DNA of 64,000 nt. Source: Pempheris klunzingeri (taxonomy: Eukaryota; Chordata; Actinopteri; Acropomatiformes; Pempheridae). The stretch covers positions 10,661,618 through 10,725,617 of the forward strand of contig NC_092013.1 in NCBI RefSeq assembly GCF_042242105.1, written 5' to 3'. Shown one piece after another: positions 32,400 to 45,011 of this stretch. A program made the position numbers and the translations under genes. Position 1 is the first letter of the stretch, and each line of letters opens with the position of its first letter. Under the pieces are notes generated by a model. The model was not told the DNA's origin and made no database searches. It worked only from the letters and a program-made list of their open reading frames with translations.

Positions 32400-35300
32400 A
32401 CAGCAAATAAACAAGATCTGATCCATCTTCCATTGATCTGTGCTCCTTTGTCTCTTCAGTCATTCTCTGCTACCGTCCACACACACATACACACACACTC
32501 ACACACAAAATCTTATAAAATGTAGAGGAATTCACTGTGCCCTTTGCTGCTGTTCAAAGAGAGGATACTGAAGTTGTGAGACATTGCAGCTATAAGATCT
32601 GTGTGTGTGTGTGTGTGTGTGTTTGTGTGTGTGTTACTCTGCCACAATGCTCTGCAGGTGCAAAAGAGAAAGCGACAGAGAGAAGAGAAACACAGCTGAC
32701 CATTAGTTTGCTTTACCACATCCTTACTGTACCTCACTCCCCCCACCCCCCCCACCCCCCCACACACAGACACGCACACACATAGACACACACAGAGTTG
32801 TTTCATCAGTTTTGACAAACACAGTGTGCATGTTTGTTGGTGCATTAATTGTCAAACATTTTCCTGGTATTTTATGTGGATTATGATGAGCTGCTTCTGA
32901 CCTCCTGGTGCTTTCCTTTCATGTCTGTCTCTGTCAATCTGCATTATCAGATTAGATAATCCTTTGATTTCAGAGTCTGCCTGATCAGCATTCTCAATCT
33001 CTTCACCTTTCCTCTCGCTACGTTATTTTCTCTCTCCATATCAGAGTGACAGTTTGGTGGATTATAGTGGAAACAGTCGACACCAGAGACTCTGATACAA
33101 AAGGGGACTAAAGAGGGGAATTGATGTGAAGCATCACCAGCAGATATTGTCTTGGGCATGAAGGTTTCAGTCAGTATTTCTGGAAACAAACATTTATTTC
33201 ACTTTCGTTTAAATTAGTCACAAAAATGTTTTTGAACAAGCATAAATTAGTTTTTAAAGCTTGTTTGTACATGATGCCGTAAAGATAACCTGTCCTGATA
33301 TGTTCCCCTCACAGTGAAGAAAAGATTTACCGTAAACCTACAATAACTTCAGTGACTCAGCTGCTAAATGCTCCACTATGTTCACCTGCTAGTTGCTAGC
33401 TATTGTGTCTGCCACTGGGCAGATAGTGTACAGTGAGTTTTTACAGCTTTTTCACTGAAAATGGCTGCCTGAGACACTCATGAGAGTGAACCAAAACAGT
33501 AAAGATGTGGGAGAGTCCACAGAGCAAAGGGCCGAAAGAAGCTTTAAACCTCTTGCTGAAGGGAGCTATCTGAGGGTTCATCACTATAAGTGACCCCTTT
33601 CACATATACAAAAAGTCATGTGATCCACTGTTAATATAAAAAGATAGAAATCATAGCGGCTTAAAAGAATATTTGAACTAATAAATTAAGTAAAGCTCTC
33701 TTATTATACCAAAACTCAGCACTATGTGATTACATAAAGCATAAATGACATAATTAGATCATCTAAATGTGGATTGTTTTTACAAAATGTAGAAAATGAT
33801 CATAATAAAAACAAAGTAGTGATTTGCAAAGAGATGCTAATAAAGATAAAAAGGTGTTGCAGCAGAAAGTGCCGACAGGCTCAACAGTCTCTCCACACCA
33901 GAGAAGTGTATGATAGGATGGTTTAAAACTTTTTTTTTTTTATCTGCCTCATCAAACCTTGTCAACATTACACAAGATTTTAAGAGTTCAGTGCATAAAG
34001 ATAAAGGAAAAAATGTGGGATAAGCCAGCTAGGATATAGAACCTGAAAAATGGCATCTCTAGGTCGCCTACTCTTTCAGACTGATCTGTCATACAGTAAT
34101 GAGTGACAACTACCATACACATAATAATCTTATTACTATTATTCTTAATAAATTCTCATCAGTCAGGTATCAAAGCCCTGACCATCCAATGAATCCAGCT
34201 TTGTGTCTGCTGTGTCATGCAAGCATCTGACAGCCACTGTTTACAACCAAAATGAGTATCAAGCAGACAACAAGCAGACGCTGCACATGCCGAGTGTTTA
34301 TTACATAAATATTTTATCTCATTAAAATGTTTCTCAGTGTCACTAAATTTCACACACAACACAGCCTCTTCCTCTCCCTGAGAAACCTTTTCACCTCCAC
34401 TTTTGTTGCGCAGATCTAGAAATGACAAGAGATGGAGCGAGGCCTGCCACATGGCGCCCTCTGTGTCCTCCCCTCCCTCCTCTCCCCTCCTCACCCCAGC
34501 TCCTCACCACATCAGGATACACTTGTTCTGGTGAATTCCGGTTTCAAACGGAACGCTGCCTTGCACTGGTTTTCTGCAGGACCAGTTTTAAAAGCAGGCA
34601 CATACTGTCTCTCAGTGGCCCTGTGGTCAGGGAGGGGGAGCCTCTAACGGCCTGTTATGCTCACACACCTTTGAAAACCTCACCCAATTCAGCTTCCTCC
34701 CCCTGAGCCGTCCTCCCCTCCTCACCCTCGACAGACCACATGGACACCCTTATCACCATGAAAGCAGATTAAAGAATGAAAAGTTCCTTCCACTGGAGGC
34801 CACAGACTCCATCACCTCCTCCCGCCTCGTTCACGCTGTCACTTCACTGATGACACACTGATGCTGAGCCTGTTTCATAAATAACCTCTATATTCCACAT
34901 TAAAACTGCACCAAGAGCTTATAAATTAAGTCTTTACATTCCTCAAACTCTTTTCATTGTAGTCTGGTTTTGTCCTTTGACCTCCAACCTCACTTATGGT
35001 GTCCCTAGTGTTGAAAAGATGCACTGCAAATGTTTTTTTTTGTTTTAGTTGAACCTCAAACTAAAAGAAATGTAATTAAACATTTTGTACACATCAAAAA
35101 ACATGTTTTTGCAGTGGTTCTGTGACATGGCTGTCATACCTATCAGTCTGAAGCATCAAAAATAACAAAAAAAAATCACATTTTACTGAGATCTATAGCT
35201 TTAATAAAACATTTACCTTCTCACCCAGCAGTTTTTCACGTAAACATATTGTTTTGACTGTTTATTTTCATATAGAGCACAATATCTATTGTTATGTACT

Positions 35301-37980
35301 TTCTATACACAGGACGTTTCTGCCTCTTTGTGTTTGTGACGGAGATGCATTTTCTCATGTGAAAGCGCCAGCGAGACAGAGGGAAAATCATTTTCCAGAC
35401 TTCCTCATTGCTAAGCAACATTGCCACCTGCTGTTAAATAGGGACGGTCTGGCTGACAGTCTCAGTCTGAAAGTAATCAAGATGAACATTGACGGGCTTC
35501 TAACTGTTGATCTATAAAGGCTGAACGTATTCTCTCTCTGCATGGGATGCCTGAGGACCTTTTTGGCCAGTTTCTGGTCTGTGCAGGTCCTTTCTAAAAC
35601 TGAACTAAATCCCAGGAAGGATTGGAGCTGATTTTCTACTAAAGTGAAATTTTGTCTGTAGCGAAGTCAGACTCTGCCTTTACACATGGTATTGTCACTA
35701 TTCACCCAGACTGATTACTGGACGATCATAAAAGTTAGATGGACTGATGGATGGATATCACCTGAAAAGATAATTTGACCAATAATCTAAAATGAAACTT
35801 ACTGCAGTGGCCATTTGGGGATTTTGTTTTTGTTCATATTATCACTTAAGTTTCTGTGACCATCAACACTATTCAAATAATTTTTGCATCAAATGATGAG
35901 ACACCCTGTGAATGTGTTCCCCCAGAAGGGTGGAGAGTGCTTTCAGCCTTATCTATAAGGCTCAGTAAGGTAGTTTAAAGACGAATTAGGCTTCTGTTTT
36001 CAGTCCGATGTCTTATTGTAACACGCATTAATGAGTGACACAGGTCACAGGGGGACTTCCCTCAGGGGAGCGCAGTGTGTCTCAGAGGGATGTGCAGGCT
36101 AACCGCTGCCCAGGCTGGGCTTCCGGCCCCGGGGCAGCAGAGTCTGCCGGTACCCCTCACACCCTTCAGCACCACCACTATCAGCCCCACTCCAGACACT
36201 GTGCCAGGATACTGTGGTGACACAACCCTGGGCCTCTGTTCCTCCCTTGTCAACAAGACTGATGGATGCAGAGAGGAGAAAAGAAGAGGACAAGAGGACT
36301 CATTGATATTAAAGGTTACTTCTACTTCTGTGTGAGGGCTGACTTTTTTTGGGGGAGTGGATTAATTGAAAATACAGAATGGAATGAAAGGTTGAGCACA
36401 AAAAAAGGGGTGAATGAGCAGAAAATGACAAAGAGTAGCTTCAAGTGATTTATTTTCATATCAGTAATTGTCATTTTCTAGGAATTAAACTGCATTTGAA
36501 AGGTTGACCATCATCCAGCACTGCTCAGAAAATATTTCTCAGACACAAAAATGTGAGTGATCAACGTGTCCACTCTAAATAGACCCACTGCAGGCTTTAC
36601 CAGCTATATTCAGTTAAAATGCAGCTTTTTTCTGATTCTACAATATGATCCAGATCCACCAGGGGGCAGAACATGGAGCTTATTAACCTTTCAACCTTGT
36701 ATTGTTGTCTCCAGTAATACAACACACACACACACTATCAAATGAGAAAGCTGATATGTATAATTGCTTGTATGGTTGATTGATCTTGATTACTTACTGT
36801 CTACTGTGTGTGTGTGAGTGTGTGTATGTGTGTGTGTGTGTATGTGTGTGTGTTTGTATGTGTGTGTGTAAGCATATGTAAGACAGAGAAAAGGGGAAAA
36901 GGAGCTTGTGGCTGCATAACAATAATTAAGGCGGCACGATCAAGCCATCTTAATTGGACGCCATTTTATTTCTATTGTGCACTTGTTTTAATGAAGTCAT
37001 GCACATCATGCACCTCCTTATCTGCTGAGAGGGTCACTGTGTGTGTGTCTGTGTGTGTATCTGTGTGTGTGTGTGTAAAAGTGTCCACATGAATACAGGC
37101 ATGTCCCAGAGTGTATAAGTAGTGTATGTGAAATACCGTGACTGGTCGGGAGTCTGTGTCTGTGTGTTTGTGTGTGTGGATCAGAGCCCGCCGAGCCGCC
37201 CTCACAGGTTAATATTAGTCACCCTGCTTGTTGGAGAGACTGGCAGCTCATCGTGAACGCTGCTAAAATAGGTGCAGCCATTTACACACACAGTAAGACA
37301 CACACTCACTGATCATCCCCACACACTCACACAGACACAGACACACAGACAAGCATCACACGTGCACAGTCAAACTCAGCACTCACACACCATCTCTAAA
37401 CTCCCAGAAAAGCCTTTGTGAAGCACAGCCAGAGAGAGAGAGAGAGAGACACCCGCCTGGCGCCAACTCCAAAAAGCAGGTGAGGCTGAGTGTGTGTGAC
37501 TTGATAGTGGCGTGGGCAGAGGGCGGTTTCGTGGTATGACAACAGGGTAAAACGGTCAGCATCAGTGTGTCAGACCTGGGAAAGTATGAGCAAGGTAAGG
37601 TGAGAAAATGGCTTCTCCAAAACTGGGCTTCTCTTTGTTTAGTGTCCAACCGTGAGCTTTGGCTTTGACTCTATATTAATACTGCTGGAGGGTGAGCATG
37701 GGGGCCTGTGGGTAGACAGAAATGGGTTTTAAAAAACCCTATCAGCTCTCTGTCACATGAGCAACATGGTGATGAAGTCTGAATATAAGGAGCTGTGTGT
37801 TACCCGACAGCCCCCTGCAGGGTCACTATGACCTCTCAGCTTCACCAAATCAGACATTTTCTCTCTTTACATCATCTGACCTTAAATACATGTGACAGCT
37901 TGTAGTATAATGGAGCTAAGGCAGGTGGGTCAATCTTGTTTCATCTTTATCATGCTGTATGTGAATGTCATTACAATAAA
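32400..37980. other. intergenic stretch between gata2 and the fibrinogen-domain gene
   Basis: No exon could be supported. TG/CA repeats occur at about 32600-32632, 36807-36870 and 37040-37078. Two blocks of complex sequence, 36905-37040 and 37170-37290, stand out between the TG repeats and may be conserved non-coding elements. They contain TTAATTGG-like homeobox cores, CTTATCTG GATA-type and CTAAAATAG MEF2-like motifs. The block at 36040-36250 is GC-rich, but its overlapping open frames look like noise. Confidence 0.35.
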
Positions 37981-37981
37981 A

Positions 37982-37987
37982 TTTATT
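37982..37987 (-). terminator. polyadenylation signal of the fibrinogen-domain gene
   Basis: AATAAA on the minus strand, about 290 bp beyond the stop codon at 38278-38280. Position and strand fit a short 3' UTR. Confidence 0.5.
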
Positions 37988-38277
37988 ACAACAACTTCTA
38001 TAAGCAGATTTTTTTTGTTTCACTGTGACAGAGTAACGGTATAAATGTGGTTTTTGCAAAAGAGAAGAATTATTTTTTTTTATATGTTTTCCTCTTTAAT
38101 CTATTAGCTGCCATCTGTATGTAGCCGGTGAGTGACATGAAAGCTTCTCTAAGTAGAGTGATGTCCACCCAGTGACTAAAACATCCAACAAATAGAAAGC
38201 CGATGCAAAACTATGAGTGACATGATTATTATTGCAGTTTAGCACACGTTCCTGTGGGAACTGTCATTGTTATATCT

Positions 38278-40952
38278 TTAGGATGCTCCTCCAAAGTTCC
38301 TGGGTCTTGTCTTCATCTCCACCCTCTTGAAGGAGTAGCGTTCTCCGGTTCGTCCGTCTGTCAGGATGTACCACGTCCCCCAGTAAATACCATTGGTCAC
38401 CCCGCTGTAGCGCCCACGGTAATACCGCCCATTCAGGTTTGCTGCCAGGCAGGCATCGAACCACCAACCTGCCCCGTAGTACTGACCACAGTTTCCGGCT
38501 GCATAACGGTCATGGTCTCGGTCAGTAGTGCTGAAGGACCTGCCGTCGTGGTTGTAACGTTTGCTGTAGCTCAGTGCATTTCCTGCATCACCAGAATACT
38601 CCCGAGCTGTTAGACGGTACCTGGAAGAAAGAGAAATAACATGTGACACATTTGAGAGGGTTGTGTGTAACATCCAAGTGTGTGTGCTGAGGGACCAAGT
38701 GGATAGAAACAAAACATACACATACACCACCACCAATCCTATAGGTATGATACCACAATCAGACCAATTAAGTTTGAAGATTTAAGAGATTAAAGATTTT
38801 AGAGCTAATTCCACCCATCTAGCAGAAAGTGTGTGTTTGTGCGTCTGCAGTGTGTTTCACCTCTGTGCCTCTGAGGCCACTTTGAAGTTGTTGTAGGTAG
38901 CATGGCGCTTCTGCTGGTGCCAGTCCTCCAGCTCGATGCGGAGTTGGTGTTGGCCTGTGGAGGTGAGGGCGTGCAGGGCTGCGTTCCCCAGCCAGTGCTC
39001 TCCCTGCGGACTGCCAAAGCCCTCCCGGTATTCCTGCCATGTCCTGTTGAAGTCCAGAGAGCCGTCCCACCGATTCTGGATCATCGTCCACCCACCGCCC
39101 GCCGTCTGCATGTCACATTTAGCCTGAACCAAAACAAAGACTTCGATATTATGAGGCCGAGATTTTAGAGATCCACAGATAGCACAGACATCTGTACAAG
39201 AAGAGGAGAAGGGTGGGGGTCCGTCTGTGTGTTTCACCTGTGAGGTGAATCTGACATACCTCCAATGCTGGCCTGTGCAGGTCAGGCTGGATCGTGTAGA
39301 TTCCATCCTCTTTGATCCCAAGCCTGTAAATCTCTGCACAGTCCTGAGGATGTAACCTCTCCAAGGGGGGAACTGATAACCGCACACAGTACATATTTTT
39401 TTCAATTCATTAATCAACAACAAGTACATCACGCGGTCGCTACTGATGCCCTCACCTGTGGGTGGATATTGTGTGATGCTCTTCAGGAAAAGCAGCAGGT
39501 CTTTCTCCCCCTCTCTTCCCACGGCTGCACTCTCTGTCAACCCCGGCAAAGATCAGGTTATCAGTAAGACACATCACGCTGTTGTCAGGGGTTGAAAATA
39601 GAAGCTTTGTCTTTAGATACTACACACAGGGGTCCCAGTTTGTATGATGACTCTTTAAGGCCCCTTCACATCTTGAGCCATGCAGTATGTGTATCTGTGT
39701 GTGCATGTACACAGGGTTTGTCTCATCTTTGTCAGTGCAGTTAAATTCCTATGCACTCACCTATGACCGACACTTAGCAGGCCTCATTGAGAGTCTGTTT
39801 ACTATGTGTGGGGGAGTGACTGCGCTGGCATTTGTCCGTGTCCGTGTGTGTGTGTGTGTGTGTGTGCTGCAGAGGTGGGGGATATAAATGTGTACTACTT
39901 ACCCAGTCGTTTGGCCATCGCTCCAAGGGCCTGGCTGTGACAGTGGAGGTCACACTCTGTCAGTACAGCTGCCATTAGTGCCAGGATGGCCCCCAGAGAG
40001 TTGCTCTCCTGGCCCCCCTGACTCCAGGGGCCCGCTGTTTCCTGGAGAGAGCGCATGCAGCGCTGCAGCTGAACGAGACGCTCTTTGACACCACCGGTCT
40101 GCAAAGACGGTGTTCACAGGTACTTCTTAAAAGACATTGTCAGCAATCAATCACGAGTAAACTTCCAAATCGTCTTTATTCATCATGGTTTCATATCTCA
40201 CAGCTCAGTGGCAGGCTTTGTGTCACACTCAATCTGTCTCTTACACTTACATCAGCCATTGTAATCACGTCCCTCACACACCTGTTGCTGCATGAGCTCA
40301 GCACAGCGATATGATGAGGACATTTTTAAAGCAGATCTAATTTTATCCCTTCTTTGATTGCTGACCGTCAATGCTCCGTGGCTGTTAGGTGGTGCCAAGT
40401 TTAGTGTGCCGACTGTCCCATGAGAAAGGGCCTGCTGGCCTGTGCCCGATAGTACACTGCTCAGTCTCCTTGGCACACGTGCATTACCAGACAGAGTCAG
40501 CTCTACTTCAACATGATCATGTAGACCTCATTGTTGGCTGAGAAATATCTGATTAAAAGTTGCATTATTTGGTTTTTAGTTTCTCATTTTTGTAAGTTAG
40601 AAACAATAAGTCTCATTTGGAAAAGTAAAGCACCCGACTGACCACCCACTAAACTATACGTGATGCCACTTACCTTAGGCTGAGCCTGGGGGAAATCATG
40701 CCTGTGATCCACCCTACGAGGAACATCTGAGATGGCTGGAAGTGAAACCCTCATCCTGCAGGCTGTTGTCCCAGTTTGACCCTCACAGGCCTCAGAACCC
40801 ACTCCTGCTCCCATCCCAGGCTGGATGGGTGCAGCCACCAGACTGTCCCTGCAGGGAGGGAGTGTGCAGGCCGGAGATGCATCTGAGGACAGCAGTGCTC
40901 CCACATACAGAGACATTAGAGGGAGCAAACCGAGAAAACCGAATGGAATCAT
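38278..40952 (-). CDS. secreted fibrinogen-domain protein, FGL2/angiopoietin-like type, 6 exons
   Basis: Probably an extracellular fibrinogen-related lectin or ligand; its partner is unknown. Coding exons, complement of: 40674-40952, 39903-40098, 39456-39533, 39260-39372, 38861-39123, 38278-38620. All junctions keep frame and give 423 aa. The start is the ATG at 40950-40952, which opens a hydrophobic signal peptide (MIPFGFLGLLPLMSLYVGAL). Residues of about 28-200 are linker with scattered Cys and two short amphipathic helices. The fibrinogen C-terminal domain begins at DCAEIYRLGI and includes CDMQTAGGGWTMIQNR, FNRTWQEYREGFG, the calcium-site region DRDHDRYAAGNC, WWFDACLAANLNGRYY and NGIYWGTW, ending VEMKTRPRNFGGAS. 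The YNHD...GNCG.YY...GWWFDACL.ANLNG.YY pattern is closest, from memory, to FGL2. Human FGL2 has only two exons, so this is not clearly its orthologue, and no symbol is assigned. Confidence 0.9.
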
Positions 40953-41376
40953 GGGAAAATGCACCAAATGCAGGCTTGTCCTGACCTTTGTCTTAAACTC
41001 TTGAGCAGTGGTTCCTCCTGGAGGAAAACCTCCGTCCTGCGAATTGTAAGTTATTCGTCCTTTTGTTGTTGATGATTCTCAGCAAACTTCCACTTCCCTT
41101 TCCTTTCTGTCTCAATAACTGCCTCTTCAGGTGGAAAGCGTTCGTCCTTTTTGTTTAAATCGTTCTATTGTTGTCCTCGTCTGTCTTGCTTTCTACTCTT
41201 TACGTTTCTTTCATCCTCTTCTTCTTCCTTTGTTTTTTTCCTCACTTCATCTCACTCACGGCCCTCTTCTTTCTCCTGCTCTCTGTCTCTGTTAGTGAGG
41301 TTGCTTTGGCTCAGATTCCTAGATAACTGCGGCACTCTTTGCTGTCTGACACGGGCTAATGCACCCACCCCCTGAT

Positions 41377-41412
<36 letters not shown>

Positions 41413-43330
41413 TCCATCTTAACTCATCTCATTCTCTCTCTCTCACTCTCTCTCTTAGACTCCCACACAGCCACACATAGTGGTGCATGTTTACACACAC
41501 GCACACACACACACACACAAAATGTGCCTAGAAATCCTGCTCTGTCTTGAACACATGCAGTGTAACATTACACACATATAAACCACTCTTGGACCTTTTT
41601 TTAATGCTGTCAATGAGCTCTGCACCTGCTTCTGTGAATGTACCTGTCTCACATGCTGTATGTTCATGTTAGAATTTTTTATTCCTCTTAAGACTCCCAG
41701 GCCCATTCTGGACTGACTCTAACCTCCTCTTATCCTTACACATCAACGTGCATACGCGGCAATGTTTGTAGAGATGAAAATGCAGCAGATGCTCAAAGTA
41801 TGTGGCTCCTTCGCTCCTGTGTACCATTTTGTCACTCACGTCCTTTTGTGTTGCAGTGTTTGTGTTTACAAACTGAGTTCCGAAGAGGTCATAAAAACTC
41901 CACGTTCAATGGGAGCGAGAGGGCAGGAATTCCTCTATAAACACCAGTCATCAGGACTCTGCAGAGGCACACTCCCACTAACAAGGAGCACAAACACACA
42001 CATGTAGACACGCTTATACATGAACATGGAGCAGGATGAAATCAAGATGAGATCTCTGGTAGACTCAGTATTTTTTTCAGGCGAAAAAATTACAGTCTGT
42101 GAGTTTAGATGAAGATGTTTAAGACTCAAAGTGGAGTCAAGATTTGCAAGAATTTAGTGTTAAATTCAAACACTTTTCTTTTGGCACATAATCATTTTAA
42201 GCTTCTGTCAGTTTAATGCTGAGAACATGGTGAACAATAAGATCTCCATAAGATCAGATGCTGCTCTTCAGAATTTCTCCAAATGTAATTCTATGTTTTA
42301 TTTTGTATTTATTTATTGGTCAACAGATCAATGGTGAATCACTATAAAGGGCTTATACGGTTAATTTTCATCTCTTGCCTCAGGCCATATGTTTAAAAGG
42401 TACCCTAAAAGTAGAATAAAACAGTAAACCTTATGAAGTGAATATCTATGATATAATAGATATCATGCACAAGATAATACAGCACACATTCACCTATATA
42501 TAATGCCACAGAAAAAAAACACTATATATGACTATTGTGAGATAATTCAGAATAGTTTAATTTAGCTGCATCTGAATTAATGAAAACATGTTAATAGTGA
42601 GTATATTTGTCTTATAACTCACATTCAAGTTTAGAAAATTGATTTCTGTAAACTGAAGGCATGTAGTGGTATAATACCTGACAGACATGCAGCAGTTGTG
42701 ACACATTTTCCGATGTTATGAATACAGTTGTTAAAAGTATCTGGCATCTATTATCTCTCACTACCCATATATTATATTTCTTTAAGAACATGCTTTAAAG
42801 TCTGTCTGTGGTATTCAGCTGTGAGTTTTTGCAGTAAGTTGCATTGTTTTATATTTTTGTATTTAGATGTTATATCACATACTTGTCATAAAGTTCTGAG
42901 AGCAGACTTAAACTTTCTGTCAATGTGTGTGTGTGTATATGTGTATTTATATCTAATTTAATACACTTAATCTCATGGACTAACGGTCTGCAGGCGGGCT
43001 GTAAAGGTCGACCTGCTTTCCCATCTTAGTATGATTCTGCAGCAGTGTGTTTTTGTGTTTAGGGGACAAAGACAGTCTATCAGGCATCACAGAAGCAGAT
43101 CACTCATCTATCTTTGACCTCTACACTTTGTCAGCACAATATCAACACCACAAAGTGCTGCAGAACTCCGAAACTTAACTGTTAGCTAATGTCAGGGACC
43201 ACCGCTTCACCTCATTCGTTCATTCAAAATGAGTCGACACTGTCCTCTGGTGGAGGATCATCACAGCTCTCCATTTTGACTATGACGTGCACTGAACCTT
43301 ATCTTTATCATAAAGGCAAAAAAGCATCAG
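40953..43330. other. 5' flank of the fibrinogen-domain gene and intergenic DNA
   Basis: The 5' UTR and promoter of the minus-strand gene must begin here, probably within 40960-41150. No clear TATA box or start signal was identified. Further right there is (AC)n at 41379-41411 and 41497-41520 and otherwise AT-rich DNA without exons. Confidence 0.4.
41379..41411. repeat. (AC)n microsatellite
   Basis: AC dinucleotide repeat of about 33 bp. Confidence 0.9.
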
Positions 43331-43779
43331 AGTTGATTAAAGGAAGAAGGTGAATTGGTATCCACACACATGACGTCCCAAGGTTCAGTAGAAGGGAGAT
43401 CAGAGAGGTGACAAGAGCCCTACTGATGTATGGACTCTTCTGCAAAAGTCAAGTAATCTGTTCTGTTCTCAGCTGGGCCTCGTCTACTGCTAAGCCATAT
43501 CTTGGGCAACTACTCTTTTCATCATAACATTGAGTGAACTCCATCTGCTGATGAAGATGATTGTTGATGTGATCAAAAGCTCCAGAAAGGCTACTAAATG
43601 GACCTTGACACTGTTTTCTTAATTGATGTTACTAAGGTCAAGAAAGACCTTTGAACCAAAGCTTTTGAAGCTCAAGAGGCCGATTTGACACATGAGGTTA
43701 ATTTTACTGGTCATGGAGTTTGCTCAGCCAAAGTCTCAGAAAATAACCCTGATGATGTCGGGATTGTCTCAACGTGGAC

Positions 43780-44045
43780 TCAGGAGTTAAACTGTTCACA
43801 GAAAAACCTTTGTTTCAACTGGGGGTGATGGGTTTGAAAGAAGTGAATGGAGCTGTAAAGACGTGGATATTTCAGCCTCTGCTGCTTTGATTTTAACCAT
43901 TCTTTTGTTTTTAATCTCTTTTCTGTGAGCCCCCAAAGAGAATGAAATACTACATTTCTGCAGTACCCCTTCAACATGTGCAGGGACCCAACAAACCTGA
44001 ACCTCAATACCAGTCTGTAATCTTAACAACATGCTATGCTGTGAC
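43780..44045 (-). mobile_element. possible decayed LINE ribonuclease-H fragment
   Basis: A minus-strand open frame reads TGIEVQVCWVPAHV at about 43965-44010. IEV..CWVPAHVG is a hallmark of the ribonuclease-H domain of I-type LINEs in fish. After this motif the similarity fades (EGVLQKCSISFSLGA), consistent with frameshifts or decay. No reverse transcriptase is recognisable nearby, so the call rests on a single short motif. Confidence 0.35.
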
Positions 44046-44051
44046 GTCCAA

Positions 44052-44477
44052 AAGTCTGAGACTACATTGAAAATATTTTTCACATGAACCTGGAAACAAT
44101 CAAAAAGTTTCAGGATTCAGAAACATTTGAAAGCACAAGCCGTTATGGCATGTAAAATGAAGAATAAATATTTAACATTCCGCCATATTTCTAGCAATGA
44201 AATGTGACCAAATTTTCGGCATTAAGCAACATCACTCAATTCTTTCCATTGAATCACACCTCCAGATGACACTCATGTGGATTTGATCTACTTCCCCTTT
44301 TGGATAAAAGGGTTACGTTGGTCAGTGCTACTAGAAATAGTGTAGGTTCTGAAATGTTTCCACATTTTACATGTCATAATACCTTGTGTTTTAGCTGTTT
44401 CTGAATCCTCAAACTGTATGATTATTTCCACGTTTATGTGAAAAATATTATTGTATTTTCATTGTGGTCTCAGACTT
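44052..44477. mobile_element. foldback element with ~110-bp terminal inverted repeats
   Basis: The left arm (44052-44159) begins AAGTCTGAGACTACATTGAA and ends CATGTAAAATG. The right arm (44363-44477) is its imperfect reverse complement, beginning CATTTTACATG and ending GTCTCAGACTT. Shared words include 'aatatttttcacat', 'aggattcagaaaca' and 'tggaaa.aatca'. The loop of about 200 bp is unrelated and non-coding. It is consistent with a foldback/MITE-like element; a target-site duplication was not delimited. Confidence 0.7.
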
Positions 44478-44599
44478 AAAAACGACTGAAAACTGCAGCT
44501 GATGTGGGTGTAATATTTATCTAACAGTTCTCAAAGATATAACTCATTACCTCTGCAGAGATAATGCAGCTTGTTTGGTCCATAATAAATATTCATGTC

Positions 44600-45011
44600 G
44601 TGAGTGGGCGGGGACTATTGATGAGCTGCGTCTGACGTAAGACGCAGGCGTTGTTTTGGAGGAGGAAGTGAAAGGGGAACAGAGAAGCTGGGGGTAGCAG
44701 TTAGATAGCTCGCTGGCAGGCAACCCTTAAAGCAAAGTGCCAAATTTTACGTACCAGGTGTAGACAGCCTGCCTCGTCGTTTTACGACAGGGTTTTTGTA
44801 AGTGTTCACGCAAAGGGCAACACATTTTTCTAAGAATTTGAAGCGCAGTTTTACCATATTAACGCTAGCTAACGAGTTCAGTACCAGCGAGCTAGCTAGC
44901 TAACGTAACGCCTAGTTAACGCTAACTGTCCTGAACAATAACAGCTAGTTAGCTCGCTGCCAGCTCGGTTCCCGTCAAGAAGTCTTTGCTCCGGTGTGTC
45001 ACAAGTTGAAA
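44600..45011 (+). promoter_or_regulatory. rab7a: rab7a promoter and non-coding first exon region
   Basis: TATA-less promoter features are a GC box (GGGCGGGG, 44606-44613), a CRE-like TGACGTAA (44633-44640) and an ETS-like AGGAAGTG shortly after. Two good donors could end a non-coding first exon: GTAAGT at 44798 (exon end 44797) and GTAAGT at 45012 (exon end 45011). The first coding exon starts at 49315, ten bases before the ATG, so intron 1 would be about 4.3-4.5 kb. The segment between the two donors is rich in GCTAGCTAAC-type words. Confidence 0.5.

Noticed and set aside
39343-39343. CAG|GAC acceptor for the exon containing DCAEIYRLG
   Set aside because: It would break phase with the preceding exon, which ends in a single G; the TTATCAG acceptor (exon start 39372) keeps frame.
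40584-40967. A longer start for the fibrinogen-domain protein at 40965-40967
   Set aside because: That codon is TTG, not ATG; the first ATG (40950-40952) leads straight into the signal peptide.
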